From Arthrobacter zhangbolii (lineage in GTDB: Bacteria; Actinomycetota; Actinomycetes; Actinomycetales; Micrococcaceae), in assembly GCF_022869865.1 (NCBI RefSeq), contig NZ_CP094984.1:1984001-2048000 (forward strand): a stretch of DNA of 64,000 nt. The letters are read 5' to 3'. The position numbers and the translations under genes were made by a program. Under the pieces are notes generated by a model. That model ran no database searches. It saw only the letters and a list, made by a program, of their open reading frames with translations, and was not told where the DNA came from. Positions 40,224 to 48,976 of the stretch are shown in pieces (position 1 is the first letter of the stretch; the number at the start of each line of letters is the position of its first letter).

Positions 40224-42917
40224 TCAGCTTCGCCCGGCCACGGCCCCGCGGATCGCCGTGAGGGCCTCCGCGATCTTGCCTGCATCGGAGCCGCCGCCCT
40301 GGGCGACGTCATCCTTGCCCCCGCCGCCGCCGCCAAGCACGCCGGCAGCGGTCTTGACGAGGGCTCCGGCCTTCACGCCGGCAGCGCGTGCGCCTTCGTT
40401 GGTGGCCACAATGACCACCGGCCGGTTGTTGGACACCCCGGCCACGGCAACGGCAGCGGGTTCGCTGCCGAGCCGGGAACGAAGATCCAGGGCCAGGGTG
40501 CGCAGGTCATCGGCGCCGCCAACTTCGCCGGCGTTGTGGGCCAGCAGGCGGACCCCGTCCACGTCTGCCGCGGTGCCGACCAGCGCCGCTGCGGAGGCGG
40601 CCAGCTGCTCACGGCGCAGCTTCTCGAGCTCCTTCTCCGTCGCCTTCAGCTTGGCCAGGGTGGCGGCCAGGCGGTCCGGCAGCTGCACGGAGGGAACCTT
40701 GAGCATTTCGGAGAGTTCGTTCACCAGTGCCCGCTCGGCGGCCAGGTGGCGGAACGCGTCCATGCCCACGAAGGCCTCGACCCGGCGGTTGCCTGATCCC
40801 ACGGACTGTTCGCCCAGGAGTGTCAGGCTGCCGATGCGGGAGGTGGACGCCACGTGCGTGCCGCCGCAGAGTTCCCGGGACCAGTCGCCGTTCATCTCCA
40901 CCACACGCACGGTGTCGCCGTAGGCTTCCCCGAACAGTGCGGTGGCGCCCAGTGCCTTGGCTTCGTCGAGCGACATGATCTTGGTCTCGACCTGGTAGTT
41001 GCTGCGGATCGCGAGGTTGGAGACCTCTTCGATCTCGGACTTCGCGGCGTCGGAGAGTCCCTCGCCCCAGGAGAAGTCAAAGCGCAGGTAGCCGGCCTTG
41101 TTGAAGGAACCGCGCTGCAGCGCCTCCGGGCCGAGGATCTGGTGCAGGGCGGCGTGCACAATGTGCGTGCCGGAGTGTGCCTGCTCCGCCTCGTGGCGGC
41201 GCTGGGCGTCGACGGCGGCCAGCACGTTGGCGCCGGCGGCGATTTCGCCTTCACGGACAATCGCCTTGTGCACGCTCAAACCCTTGACCGGACGCTGGAC
41301 GTCCTGCACTTCCAGCACAAAACCGTCACCGGTGATCAGGCCCGTGTCAGCCGCCTGGCCGCCGGCTTCGGCGTAGAACGGGGTTTCGTCCAGGACCAGG
41401 GAGATTTCCGATCCCTGGCCGGCGTATTCCACGCGGGAACCGCCGGAGATGATGCCGCGCACCTTGGACTCGGTGCTCAGCTCGTCGTACCCGGTGAAGA
41501 CGGTGTTTCCGGCCGCGAGCATTTCGTTGAAGACGGAGAGGTCCGCGTGGCCGTGCTTTTTGCCGCGGGCATCGGCCTGGGCGCGCTTGCGCTGCTCGGA
41601 CATCAGCGACCGGAAGCCGGCCTCGTCAACCTTCAGCCCGGCTTCCTCCGCCATTTCAAGGGTGAGGTCGATCGGGAATCCGTAGGTGTCGTGCAGGGCG
41701 AAGGCCTCTTCGCCGCTGAGCGGGGTGCCGGCGGCCTTGGAGACCTTTACGGCTTCCTCCAGGCGTTCGGTGCCGGAGGCAATGGTGCGCAGGAACGCTT
41801 TTTCCTCGGCATAGGCAATGCGGCTGATCCGGGCGAAGTCGGCTTCCACCTGGGGGTAGACACCCTTCATGGCGTCCCGGGAGACGGGCAGCAGTTCAGG
41901 CAGGACGGCCGTTTCCACACCCAGCAGGCGCATGGCGCGCACCGCACGGCGGATCAGGCGGCGCAGCACATAGCCGCGGCCTTCGTTGGACGGGCTGACA
42001 CCGTCGGAGATGAGCATCAGGGCCGAACGGATGTGGTCGGCCACCACGCGCATGCGCACGTCATCGGTGTGGTGCGGATCCGAGGGGTCTTCGGCGCTGG
42101 TGTAGGTCCTGCCGGAAAGCTCGGCGGCCTTGTCCAGGACCGGACGGACCTGATCCGTCTCGTACATGTTCTCCACGCCCTGGAGGATCATGGCGAGGCG
42201 CTCGAGGCCGAGGCCGGTGTCGATGTTCTTCTGCGGCAGTTCGCCGGCCACGTCGAAGTCGGTCTTGGACCGGACGGCGGAGAGCTGGTACTGCATAAAG
42301 ACCAGGTTCCAGATTTCGATGTAGCGGGTCTCATCGACGGCGGGGCCGCCTTCCTGCCCGTACGCCGGTCCGCGGTCGTAGTAGATCTCCGAGCAGGGGC
42401 CGCCGGGGCCGGCCTGGCCGGTGTTCCAATAGTTGTCCGCCTTGCCGGTGCCGATGATGCGTTCGTTCGGGACACCGATCTTGTCGCGCCAGATCGAACG
42501 CGCCTCGTCGTCGCGCTCCTCGCCGTCTTCGTAGACAGTGACCCAGAGACGCTCGGGGTCCAGGCCGAAACCGCCCTTTTCGACGTCGGAGGTCAGCAGC
42601 TCCCACGCGTAGGTGATGGCTTCTTCCTTGAAGTAGTCGCCAAAGGAGAAGTTGCCGGCCATCTGGAAGAACGTGCCGTGGCGGGCGGTCTTGCCCACTT
42701 CCTCGATATCCGCGGTGCGGATGCATTTCTGCACGCTGGTAGCGCGGCTGTAGGGCGCCTTTTCCCGGGCCGTGAGGTAAGGGATGAAGGGCACCATGCC
42801 TGCCACGGTGAACAGCAGCGAGGGATCGTTGGAGACTAGTGACGCCGAGGGCACCACCGTATGCCCCTTGGAGCTGAAGTAATCCAGCCAGCGGCGTGCA
42901 ATCTCGTGGGACTTCAT
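40224..42917 (-). CDS. alaS: Alanyl-tRNA synthetase
   Basis: This 897-residue class II synthetase charges tRNA(Ala) and hydrolyses mischarged Ser- and Gly-tRNA(Ala). The N-terminal part has RWLDYFSSKGHTVVPSASLV (seen as YFSSKGHTVVPSASL) and RHGTFFQMAGNFSFGDYFK. The editing domain zinc site is HSGTH near residue 575 with CGGTH about 100 residues on. The C-terminal tail is glycine-rich (GGGGGGKDD). TATAGA ends 6 nt before the ATG, which suggests a leaderless mRNA, although GGAAGGG lies nearby. ruvX follows. Confidence 0.97.
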   Translation of the reverse strand: MKSHEIARRWLDYFSSKGHTVVPSASLVSNDPSLLFTVAGMVPFIPYLTAREKAPYSRATSVQKCIRTADIEEVGKTARHGTFFQMAGNFSFGDYFKEEAITYAWELLTSDVEKGGFGLDPERLWVTVYEDGEERDDEARSIWRDKIGVPNERIIGTGKADNYWNTGQAGPGGPCSEIYYDRGPAYGQEGGPAVDETRYIEIWNLVFMQYQLSAVRSKTDFDVAGELPQKNIDTGLGLERLAMILQGVENMYETDQVRPVLDKAAELSGRTYTSAEDPSDPHHTDDVRMRVVADHIRSALMLISDGVSPSNEGRGYVLRRLIRRAVRAMRLLGVETAVLPELLPVSRDAMKGVYPQVEADFARISRIAYAEEKAFLRTIASGTERLEEAVKVSKAAGTPLSGEEAFALHDTYGFPIDLTLEMAEEAGLKVDEAGFRSLMSEQRKRAQADARGKKHGHADLSVFNEMLAAGNTVFTGYDELSTESKVRGIISGGSRVEYAGQGSEISLVLDETPFYAEAGGQAADTGLITGDGFVLEVQDVQRPVKGLSVHKAIVREGEIAAGANVLAAVDAQRRHEAEQAHSGTHIVHAALHQILGPEALQRGSFNKAGYLRFDFSWGEGLSDAAKSEIEEVSNLAIRSNYQVETKIMSLDEAKALGATALFGEAYGDTVRVVEMNGDWSRELCGGTHVASTSRIGSLTLLGEQSVGSGNRRVEAFVGMDAFRHLAAERALVNELSEMLKVPSVQLPDRLAATLAKLKATEKELEKLRREQLAASAAALVGTAADVDGVRLLAHNAGEVGGADDLRTLALDLRSRLGSEPAAVAVAGVSNNRPVVIVATNEGARAAGVKAGALVKTAAGVLGGGGGGKDDVAQGGGSDAGKIAEALTAIRGAVAGRS

Positions 42918-42923
42918 GGTGCT

Positions 42924-42929
42924 TCTATA
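42924..42929 (-). promoter_or_regulatory. Putative -10 box of alaS
   Basis: TATAGA on the minus strand ends 6 nt before the alaS ATG. It is the best-looking -10 box among the leaderless-type starts in this window. Confidence 0.5.
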
Positions 42930-42994
42930 CCCTTCCGGTAATTCTGGTTTCGCACGGCAGATGGGGCGTCGTGCGGTACTGCTGGTGCCGCGGC

Positions 42995-43249
42995 TTAGCG
43001 GCGGACGGTCCGCATGCTGTCAACGGCCGAGTCGGGGGTGTCCAGGCCCAGGGCGGCGCGCAGGTCTCCCTCGCGCTGGCTCATGCCTTCGCGCAGGGCC
43101 TCGGCAAAGCTCTGCACCGCATCCGCGGCAGTGTCCACGGCACGGTTGATCCCGGCCTGCTTCAGGTTGGTCTTGGTTTCCGAAACCCGGCGCACGGCGA
43201 TCACACCGATAGCGACGCCGATGGACATCCAAAATACGCGCTTAATCAT
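42995..43249 (-). CDS. Small membrane-anchored protein, DUF6167-like
   Basis: This 84-residue protein has an N-terminal hydrophobic segment (VFWMSIGVAIGVIAV, residues 5-19), a short basic stretch, and an amphipathic helix-rich tail (AVDTAADAVQSFAEALREGM) ending in RTVRR. I associate it with the DUF6167 group found next to alaS in Actinobacteria; no function is known. AGGAG precedes the ATG. It is followed by alaS and preceded by a DUF948 protein gene on the same strand, so the pair is probably co-transcribed. Confidence 0.72.
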   Translation of the reverse strand: MIKRVFWMSIGVAIGVIAVRRVSETKTNLKQAGINRAVDTAADAVQSFAEALREGMSQREGDLRAALGLDTPDSAVDSMRTVRR

Positions 43250-43284
43250 GGCTGGCTCCTGATCTGTGGGGATGTGCTTGCGTG

Positions 43285-43659
43285 CTAGCGGCTGCGGCGG
43301 CCGCGGCCGCTGCTCCGGCGGGAGGCGATGGCGGAACGCACGCCGTAGCTGAACGCCGAGACCTTGATCAGCGGCGATCCTACGGTGGCTGCCACCAGGG
43401 AGGACAGGGCGGAGAGGTTGGCCGAGGCATCGGAGACATTCGAGGAAATGCCGTCCACCTTCTGCAGCTGCAGGTTGGTGGTGGACACCGTGGTGGTGAC
43501 CTCGTCAATCAGCGGGGTGGTCTCCTCGCTGAGGGTTCGGATGGCACCGCGCATCTCATCGAAAACCTTCCCGAGTTTCCAGACGGGCACGGCCAGCAAC
43601 GCAACCAGCACGGCAAACACGCCCGCTGCAATCAGACCGGCTATATCTCCACCCGACAT
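43285..43659 (-). CDS. DUF948 domain membrane protein
   Basis: This 124-residue protein has an N-terminal membrane helix (IAGLIAAGVFAVLVALLAVPVW, about residues 6-27), then a helical part rich in Thr/Ser (SEETTPLIDEVTTTVSTTN) typical of DUF948 and methyl-accepting-like coiled coils. The C-terminus is very basic (RRSSGRGRRSR). DUF948 proteins are conserved beside alaS in Actinobacteria, but their role is unknown. GAAGGAG precedes the ATG. It lies 35 bp upstream of the DUF6167-like gene. Confidence 0.78.
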   Translation of the reverse strand: MSGGDIAGLIAAGVFAVLVALLAVPVWKLGKVFDEMRGAIRTLSEETTPLIDEVTTTVSTTNLQLQKVDGISSNVSDASANLSALSSLVAATVGSPLIKVSAFSYGVRSAIASRRSSGRGRRSR

Positions 43660-43791
43660 GGGACTCCTTCGGAAAAAACTTTCATGATTTACAGAACTCG
43701 GCTGGTTCCGCCATAAGTACCTTACCTACTGCAGCGCTGCGGCACTTACTTTTGCCGCATGCGCCACGGCGTGCAAGGGGTCCGGATAACG

Positions 43792-43824
43792 GAACAGCCC
43801 GCGGCACGGGGCCGCGGGCTGTTC
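43792..43824. terminator. Terminator downstream of rpsD
   Basis: A perfect 14-bp stem (43792-43805 with 43811-43824, 5-nt loop) lies 24 bp after the rpsD stop on the minus strand. A/T-rich bases at its foot are followed by mixed sequence rather than a long U-run. Confidence 0.75.
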
Positions 43825-43847
43825 AGTAAACGGGGATAGTCCCGTTA

Positions 43848-44474
43848 TTAGCGTGCGTAGTATTCCACCACGAGCTGCTCTTCGCAGGTCACGGGGACTT
43901 CCGAACGCTTCGGGCGACGCACAAGGCGTGCCTGCAGCTTGTCCAGGGAAACATCGAGGTAACCCGGAACGGCGGGCAGGACGTCGCGGTGGGCGCCGGC
44001 TGCGGCAACCTGGAACGGCGTCATGGTCTCGCTGCGCTGGTGCACGTGGATGAGCTGGCCTTCGGAAACGCGGAAGGACGGGCGGTCCACGCGGGCACCG
44101 TCAACCAGGATGTGGCGGTGCACAACCAGCTGGCGGGCCTGGGCGATCGTGCGGGCGAAGCCTGCACGCAGCACGAGTGCGTCGAGACGCATTTCGAGCA
44201 GTTCGATCAGGTTTTCACCGGTCAGGCCTGCGGTGCGGCGGGCTTCTTCGAAGACACGGGTCATCTGTGCTTCGCGGATGCCGTACTGGGCGCGCAGACG
44301 CTGCTTTTCGCGCAGACGTACGGCGTAGTCGCTGTCCTGCTTGCGACGGGCGCGGCCGTGCTCACCCGGGGGGTAAGGCCGACGCTCGAAGTACTTTGCT
44401 GCCTTGGGGGTCAAAGCAATGCCGAGGGCGCGCGAAGCGCGGGCCTGACGGCGTGCACGTGTGTTGTTAGCCAC
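43848..44474 (-). CDS. rpsD: 30S ribosomal protein S4, zinc-free form
   Basis: This 208-residue primary 16S rRNA-binding protein nucleates 30S assembly. The S4 RNA-binding domain reads MRLDALVLRAGFARTIAQARQLVVH in segments, followed by HILVDGARVD. The N-terminal zinc-binding cysteines of the C+ form are absent; the only Cys is near the C-terminus (VTCEEQLV). I chose the GTG at 44474 (MANNTRARRQ) because AAAGG lies 6 nt upstream; another GTG lies two codons earlier. Here rpsD is a single gene away from the main ribosomal operons, with a 235-bp untranslated region upstream. Confidence 0.95.
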   Translation of the reverse strand: MANNTRARRQARASRALGIALTPKAAKYFERRPYPPGEHGRARRKQDSDYAVRLREKQRLRAQYGIREAQMTRVFEEARRTAGLTGENLIELLEMRLDALVLRAGFARTIAQARQLVVHRHILVDGARVDRPSFRVSEGQLIHVHQRSETMTPFQVAAAGAHRDVLPAVPGYLDVSLDKLQARLVRRPKRSEVPVTCEEQLVVEYYAR

Positions 44475-44709
44475 GTTCACCTTTCACTGTTTGGCGGTTT
44501 GGCCACGGCAGAAATAAATCCCTGCTGTGACTGCTGCGAAATATGCTGGCCTCCATGTGGGAGAGCTCCGGCCAACCGCTGCCGTCTGCTACAGACCCGG
44601 ACTCCGGACGCACCGCTGCCGCCATAATTTTCACTACGGGGAAGAGGGGGCCGGCGTTTGGGCTTGCCAGTCAACCATCAATGCTAACACGGCCGTACCG
44701 CCGTCCCGG
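44475..44709 (-). promoter_or_regulatory. Upstream/leader region of rpsD
   Basis: These 235 bp between rarA and rpsD hold the rpsD promoter and leader. TTGACT at about 44669-44674 is the best -35-like string, but I find no convincing -10 at the right distance and no known S4-binding leader structure. Confidence 0.3.
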
Positions 44710-46122
44710 TCAGGGCTTTTCGCCCCGGATGATTCCGCGCAGCCGTTCCAGCCGTGCCGAGATGTCGCGTTCCACGCCGTTGCCGGTGGGCTCGTAGTAA
44801 TTCCGTCCCACCAGGTCATCCGGCGCGTACTGCTGCCGGGCCACACCGTGCGGGGCGTCGTGGGAGTATTTGTAGCCCTTGCCGTGGCCCAGCTGCTTGG
44901 CGCCGGGATAGTGGGCGTCCCGCAGGTGAGACGGGACCCCCTGGCCGCGCCCGGCCCGCACATCGGCGATTGCCGCGTTGATGCCGTTGTAGGCGGCGTT
45001 GGATTTGGGGGCGGTGGCAATGTGTACCACGGCCTCCGCCAGGATGATCCGGCCTTCGGGCATGCCGATCAGCTGAACCGCCTGTGCCGCGGCGACGGCG
45101 GTCTGCAGCGCCGTTGGATCCGCCATGCCAACATCCTCGGAGGCTGAGATGATCAGGCGCCGGGAAATGAACCGGGGGTCCTCCCCCGATTCCAGCATCC
45201 GGGCCAGATAGTGCAGCGCGGCATCGACGTCCGAGCCCCGCAGGGACTTGATGAACGCGCTGGTGATGTCATAGTGCTGGTCACCGGCACGGTCATAGCG
45301 CAGTGCCGCGACGTCCAGGGCCTCTTCCGCGTGCTTGAGCGTAACTTCGGGAACCTCTGTGTCCTGGTCGCGCTCCGAGTAGGCGACACCTGCCGCGGCC
45401 TCCAGTGCGGTCAGCCCGCGCCGGGCGTCGCCCGCTGCCAGCCGGACCAGGTGCTCCAGTGCCTCTCCGCTGAGGGTCACCCGCCCGGCGAGTCCGCGTT
45501 CATCCTCCACGGCACGCAGAAGCAGGGCGGAAATATCCGCCTCGGTCAGCGGCTTCAGGGTCAGCAGCAGGGAACGGGAGAGAAGCGGTGACACCACGGA
45601 GAAGGACGGGTTTTCCGTAGTGGCCGCCATCAGGACCACCCAGCGGTTTTCCACGGCCGGCAGCAGTGCGTCCTGCTGGGCCTTGTTGAAGCGGTGAATC
45701 TCGTCCAGGAAGAGGATGGTGGTGACACCGTGCAGGTCCCGGTCTGTCAGGGCCTGGTCCATCACCCGGCGCACGTCCTTGACTCCGGCCGTAATGGCAG
45801 AGAGTTCCACGAATTTGCGTCCCGTGCCGCGTGCAACCACATGGGCCAGCGTGGTCTTTCCGGTCCCCGGCGGGCCCCAGAGCATCACCGAAGACGGTCC
45901 GGCCGGGTTGCGTTCGTCTGCGGACTGCGCCAGCGTCCGCAGCGGCGAGCCTGGTCCGAGCAGGTGCTGCTGTCCCACCACCTCGTCCACCGTGCGCGGG
46001 CGCATCCGCACGGCCAGCGGGCTGCGCGGCCGCAGCCGGACAGCTCCCGGGGACCCGGCGTCGTCGTACTCTTCGTCGTCCCCGTCAGCGCTGAACAAAT
46101 CATTCCCCGGCAAACCATTCAC
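44710..46122 (-). CDS. rarA: Replication-associated recombination protein A (MgsA/RarA)
   Basis: This 470-residue AAA+ ATPase acts at stalled replication forks with SSB. Walker A is GPPGTGKT at residues 83-90, and Walker B is FLDEIHRF near residue 140, with sensor 1 in ATTENPSF. The C-terminal MgsA tetramerisation domain contains [22 protein letters not shown] in segments. The acidic N-terminal 30 residues precede the core [13 protein letters not shown]. The GTG start has TAGCCT ending 6 nt upstream and no ribosome binding site, so it may be leaderless. It is divergent from the acVLRF1-like gene. Confidence 0.95.
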   Translation of the reverse strand: MNGLPGNDLFSADGDDEEYDDAGSPGAVRLRPRSPLAVRMRPRTVDEVVGQQHLLGPGSPLRTLAQSADERNPAGPSSVMLWGPPGTGKTTLAHVVARGTGRKFVELSAITAGVKDVRRVMDQALTDRDLHGVTTILFLDEIHRFNKAQQDALLPAVENRWVVLMAATTENPSFSVVSPLLSRSLLLTLKPLTEADISALLLRAVEDERGLAGRVTLSGEALEHLVRLAAGDARRGLTALEAAAGVAYSERDQDTEVPEVTLKHAEEALDVAALRYDRAGDQHYDITSAFIKSLRGSDVDAALHYLARMLESGEDPRFISRRLIISASEDVGMADPTALQTAVAAAQAVQLIGMPEGRIILAEAVVHIATAPKSNAAYNGINAAIADVRAGRGQGVPSHLRDAHYPGAKQLGHGKGYKYSHDAPHGVARQQYAPDDLVGRNYYEPTGNGVERDISARLERLRGIIRGEKP

Positions 46123-46128
46123 GCTTCA

Positions 46129-46134
46129 AGGCTA
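46129..46134 (-). promoter_or_regulatory. Putative -10 box of rarA
   Basis: TAGCCT on the minus strand ends 6 nt before the GTG start of rarA. Confidence 0.4.
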
Positions 46135-46189
46135 CTCGTGCCGTAACCTGAGCTGGTCCACCCCCCGCCGGCTGAAAGCAGACTCCGCC

Positions 46190-46777
46190 ATGCCTGGCTC
46201 GCGCACCGTTTATGTCACCGCCGAACGGCTGGCCGGCTGGGTGGAGCGGTTCGGGGCGGCCCAGGGCGGGATCGGCCTCGTGCCGGAACACGACGGTTTC
46301 TCCCTGCAGGCTGCCTCCGGCGCGCGGGCCCGGTTGTACGCGCCGTGGCCCGCGGACGGGCGTCCGGGGCGGGGAGCCGACGACGTCGAACGCCTGGTCT
46401 CCCTGGCTGCACAGGCACGGACCGTGGGCCTGGTGCTGGTGCGCCGCGGCGGTTATGCCGTGGGCGTGGCCCGCGAGGGCAGGCTGACGGCTTCGAAAAC
46501 CGGTTCCCCCAATGCCCGGCGCGCCAATGCCGCCGAAGCCCTGGCCGGCACTGCGGCGGAGCAGGCGGGGCTCATTTTTGCAGGCACACAGCCTGAGTAC
46601 GTGGTGACCGGCGGGGACCGGACACTGGCCGATCTGGTGGCCAGGCAACGGGCGTTTTCCCGCTGGGCCGGGCTCCCCCGGCTGCGCCCCCTGGACGTTC
46701 CCGACCCGAAGGCCGCCGTCCTGGCCCGGGCTGCCCGGGACGCCTGCTCGGTACTGGTCAGGATCACCCTGCCCTAG
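46190..46777 (+). CDS. acVLRF1-like (Vms1-type) protein apparently lacking the catalytic loop
   Basis: This 195-residue protein resembles acVLRF1, the actinobacterial relatives of the eukaryotic peptidyl-tRNA hydrolase Vms1/ANKZF1. Matching parts are VLVRRGGYAVGVAREGRLTASKTGS (seen as VLVRRGGYAVGVA and LTASKTGS, ending at residue 106) and VVTGGDRTLADLV. From memory, the family normally continues with a glutamine-bearing loop of about 17-18 residues before an arginine cluster. Here TGS is followed directly by PNARRANAAEA. The loss looks like a clean in-frame deletion, so release activity may be gone. I chose the ATG at 46190; it is divergent from rarA. Confidence 0.65.
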   Translation: MPGSRTVYVTAERLAGWVERFGAAQGGIGLVPEHDGFSLQAASGARARLYAPWPADGRPGRGADDVERLVSLAAQARTVGLVLVRRGGYAVGVAREGRLTASKTGSPNARRANAAEALAGTAAEQAGLIFAGTQPEYVVTGGDRTLADLVARQRAFSRWAGLPRLRPLDVPDPKAAVLARAARDACSVLVRITLP

Positions 46778-46794
46778 CCGGGGCTCCCCTTACG

Positions 46795-47976
46795 TCAGGA
46801 GTTCCCGCCGAGCCGTTGCACCACTGCTGCCGCGGGTTCGGCGGCCGCGCTCCGCCAGCCGGTTCCGGCCCAAAGGCTGGTCCCGTGCGGATCCCCGGCG
46901 GCGGCCGAGCGGGCCCGGATGGTCCTGGTGATCTGGTTGACCAGCGGGTAGGCGGCCGGGGCATGGGGATACGCGGCCATGAAGTTATTCGCCAGCCCGC
47001 GGGCAGTGCGGCCGGAAAAGGACCGGCTCAGCGCCGTCGTGGCAAACTGCGGGTCCTGCAGGGCCGCCCGGTGCACGGCAGCGGTGCCCGCTTCGGGGCT
47101 AAGCAACAGGGCGGTGCCAATCTGGACGGCGTCCGCTCCGGCATCGCGCAGCATCCGGGCATCCCGGGCCGTGCTGATGCCTCCGGCAGCGATCAGTTCC
47201 GTCCGGGCCCCCGTATGTCCGCTGTCCAGCTGCGCACTGTCCCGCTGTGCACCGTCCAGATGTCCACTGTCCCGCTGTGCACCGTCCAGATGTCCACTGT
47301 CCCGCTGTGCACCGTCCAGCTGCGCACTCCCCCGTTGTCCACTGTCCAACAGTCCGCGGACAGTCCGGACCAGCTCGAGCAACGGCTGGTCCCCGGGCTC
47401 CGCAGCAGCGTCGAAGCTCCCGCGGTGGCCGCCGGCGTCCGGGCCCTGCAGGCAGAGGATGCGTGCTCCGGACGCGACGGCAAGCTCGGCTTCGGCGGCT
47501 GTGGTCACAGTGACCGCCACGGCCGTGCCGGCGTCGGCCAGTGACGCGATGATGTCCCGGCCCGGCAGCCCGAACGTGAAGGAGACCACCGGGACCTGCA
47601 GCCTGCGGACCAGGTCCAGCTTGGCCTCCCAGCCGTCGGTATCCGCGGGGTCCGGCATCGGCAGCAGGTCCGCAGGGTACCTGCCGGCCAGCTCCGTCCG
47701 GTAAGCCAGCGCTGCGGCCAGGTTTCCGGCGGTGCCGGCGGCAGCCGTGTTAGCCGTATCCGGCACAAACAAATTGACGCCGTAGGCGCCGCCGCCTCCG
47801 GTGAGCTCCCGTACGGCGTTGATTTCAGCAGCCGTCGCCTCCGCGCTTTTATACCCGGCGGCAAGGAAACCCAGGCCGCCCGCGTTGCTGACGGCGGCGG
47901 CCAGCGCGGGCGTGGACGGTCCGCCCGCCATCGGGGCACCGACGACGGCGTGCTGCAGTGAACCGAGAGTGAACAT
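46795..47976 (-). CDS. Nitronate monooxygenase with internal repeat insertion
   Basis: This 393-residue FMN-dependent TIM-barrel enzyme has VVGAPMAGGPSTPALAAAVS near residue 11, SFTFGLPG in the middle, the hallmark GPDAGGHRGSF with His184 as likely catalytic base, and ELIAAGGIS near 260. Family members oxidise alkyl nitronates or propionate 3-nitronate. Between residues 210 and 254 sits a hydrophilic insertion of about four copies of LDGAQRDSGH. I chose the ATG at 47976, 8 bp after the phzF stop. An operon with phzF is likely. Confidence 0.9.
   Translation of the reverse strand: MFTLGSLQHAVVGAPMAGGPSTPALAAAVSNAGGLGFLAAGYKSAEATAAEINAVRELTGGGGAYGVNLFVPDTANTAAAGTAGNLAAALAYRTELAGRYPADLLPMPDPADTDGWEAKLDLVRRLQVPVVSFTFGLPGRDIIASLADAGTAVAVTVTTAAEAELAVASGARILCLQGPDAGGHRGSFDAAAEPGDQPLLELVRTVRGLLDSGQRGSAQLDGAQRDSGHLDGAQRDSGHLDGAQRDSAQLDSGHTGARTELIAAGGISTARDARMLRDAGADAVQIGTALLLSPEAGTAAVHRAALQDPQFATTALSRSFSGRTARGLANNFMAAYPHAPAAYPLVNQITRTIRARSAAAGDPHGTSLWAGTGWRSAAAEPAAAVVQRLGGNS
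47231..47350. repeat. In-frame 30-bp tandem repeat inside the nitronate monooxygenase gene
   Basis: Four 30-bp units lie at 47231-47260, 47261-47290, 47291-47320 and 47321-47350. The second and third differ only at the last base, the first differs at two bases from them, and the fourth is more diverged. Each unit encodes ten residues of the LDGAQRDSGH type, so copy-number change would keep the frame. Confidence 0.92.
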
Positions 47977-47983
47977 ATGGCGG

Positions 47984-48820
47984 CTAGATCCGGACGGTAC
48001 CGTCGATGCAGGTTGCGGTTTCCCCGCCAATCCAGATTTTCCGGTCCCTGGAGAAGATTCGGATCAGCCCGTCGCGTCCCAGCACGGTTCCCTGTGTAAC
48101 GGTGTACCGGTCCGGGGCCAGGCCCGCGCCAATAAGCCACTGCGCCAGCCCGGCATTGAGGCTTCCAGTGACCGGGTCTTCGGGAACTCCGTGGCCGGGG
48201 GCAAAGGCACGGACTTCGAAGTCCGTGTCACCGCCGTCGCGCTGCGGACCGATCACTCCCACCGCGAGGGAGCCCAAGGCTGCGGCGTCCGGTTTGAGGG
48301 ACAGGACAGTCTCGGCGTCGGACAGCAGCAGGCCGAGCCAGCCGGGACCGTTATCTATCCAGTTCGAAGCCTTCACCTGTTCCGGCTTGAGCCCGAGCGC
48401 CTTTGTGGCCTGGGCCAGCACGGAGTCCTCCAGGTCTCCGGAGCGGATCAGCGGAGGTGCACCGAAGGCTGCCATCCCCGCCGAGGCGTGCAGCGTCACC
48501 AGTCCCACGCCGCACTCCTGGATAACCACGCCCGGGTAGTGCGGGGTGTTGCCGGCTTCCAGCCATGCGTGGCAGCTGCCCAGGGTGGGGTGGCCGGCAA
48601 AGGGAATCTCTCCGCCCGGGGTGAAGATCCGCACCCGGTAGTCCGCCTCACTCTGGGTGGGCGGCAGCAGGAACGTTGTCTCGGACAGATTGGTCCACCG
48701 AGCGAACGCGGCCATGGCGGACTCGGAGAGCCCGTCCGCGTCCAGCACCACGGCCACCGGGTTACCCAGATAGGGCCGGGTGCCAAATACATCCACCTGC
48801 TTGAACCAGCGATCTCTCAT
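47984..48820 (-). CDS. PhzF family isomerase-like protein
   Basis: This 278-residue protein has the diaminopimelate-epimerase-like fold of PhzF. It opens KQVDVFGTRPYLGNPVAVVLDA (seen as VDVFGTRPYLGNPVAVV), the catalytic Glu is Glu47 in NLSETTFLLP, and RIFTPGGEIPFAGHPTLG is the second active-site segment. The C-terminal half has DPVTGSLNAGLAQWL. PhzF isomerises a phenazine precursor, but most homologues have unknown substrates and no phenazine genes are present. The ATG at 48820 has TAGAGT ending 6 nt upstream, which suggests a leaderless mRNA. The nitronate monooxygenase gene follows. Confidence 0.9.
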   Translation of the reverse strand: MRDRWFKQVDVFGTRPYLGNPVAVVLDADGLSESAMAAFARWTNLSETTFLLPPTQSEADYRVRIFTPGGEIPFAGHPTLGSCHAWLEAGNTPHYPGVVIQECGVGLVTLHASAGMAAFGAPPLIRSGDLEDSVLAQATKALGLKPEQVKASNWIDNGPGWLGLLLSDAETVLSLKPDAAALGSLAVGVIGPQRDGGDTDFEVRAFAPGHGVPEDPVTGSLNAGLAQWLIGAGLAPDRYTVTQGTVLGRDGLIRIFSRDRKIWIGGETATCIDGTVRI

Positions 48821-48826
48821 GTGCAA

Positions 48827-48832
48827 ACTCTA
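48827..48832 (-). promoter_or_regulatory. Putative -10 box of the phzF-type gene
   Basis: TAGAGT on the minus strand ends exactly 6 nt before the ATG at 48820. Confidence 0.5.
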
Positions 48833-48919
48833 GCGGTTACCCCGGTCCGGCACCGGGCAAGGACCCGCTGGCGGCCGGCAGTGCAGTGCCGGCAGTGCAG
48901 TGCACGGGAGAACGCGTAC

Positions 48920-48959
48920 AAAAAAGAAGTGCCCGGCCCGCCAATGGCGGGCCGGGCAC
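48920..48959 (-). terminator. Rho-independent terminator of aspS
   Basis: A perfect 14-bp GC-rich stem (48946-48959 with 48929-48942, 3-nt loop) is followed on the minus strand by TTCTTTTTT. It begins 17 bp after the aspS stop. Confidence 0.92.
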
Positions 48960-48976
48960 GTACGCAGTGCTGCGTC

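Noticed and set aside
44477-44674. A 65-codon minus-strand frame in the rpsD upstream region
   Set aside because: It starts at a TTG, has no ribosome binding site, and runs up to the rpsD start with an arginine/serine-rich sequence typical of chance GC-rich frames.
47231-47350. CRISPR array
   Set aside because: The 30-bp units are back to back with no spacers and lie in frame inside a coding sequence.
47984-48820. Phenazine biosynthesis locus
   Set aside because: Only a PhzF-like protein is present, with no other phz genes nearby; most PhzF homologues are not phenazine enzymes.
48875-48902. A 14-bp tandem duplication (CCGGCAGTGCAGTG twice) between aspS and the phzF-type gene
   Set aside because: Two copies only, in a short intergenic gap downstream of the aspS terminator; no sign of function.
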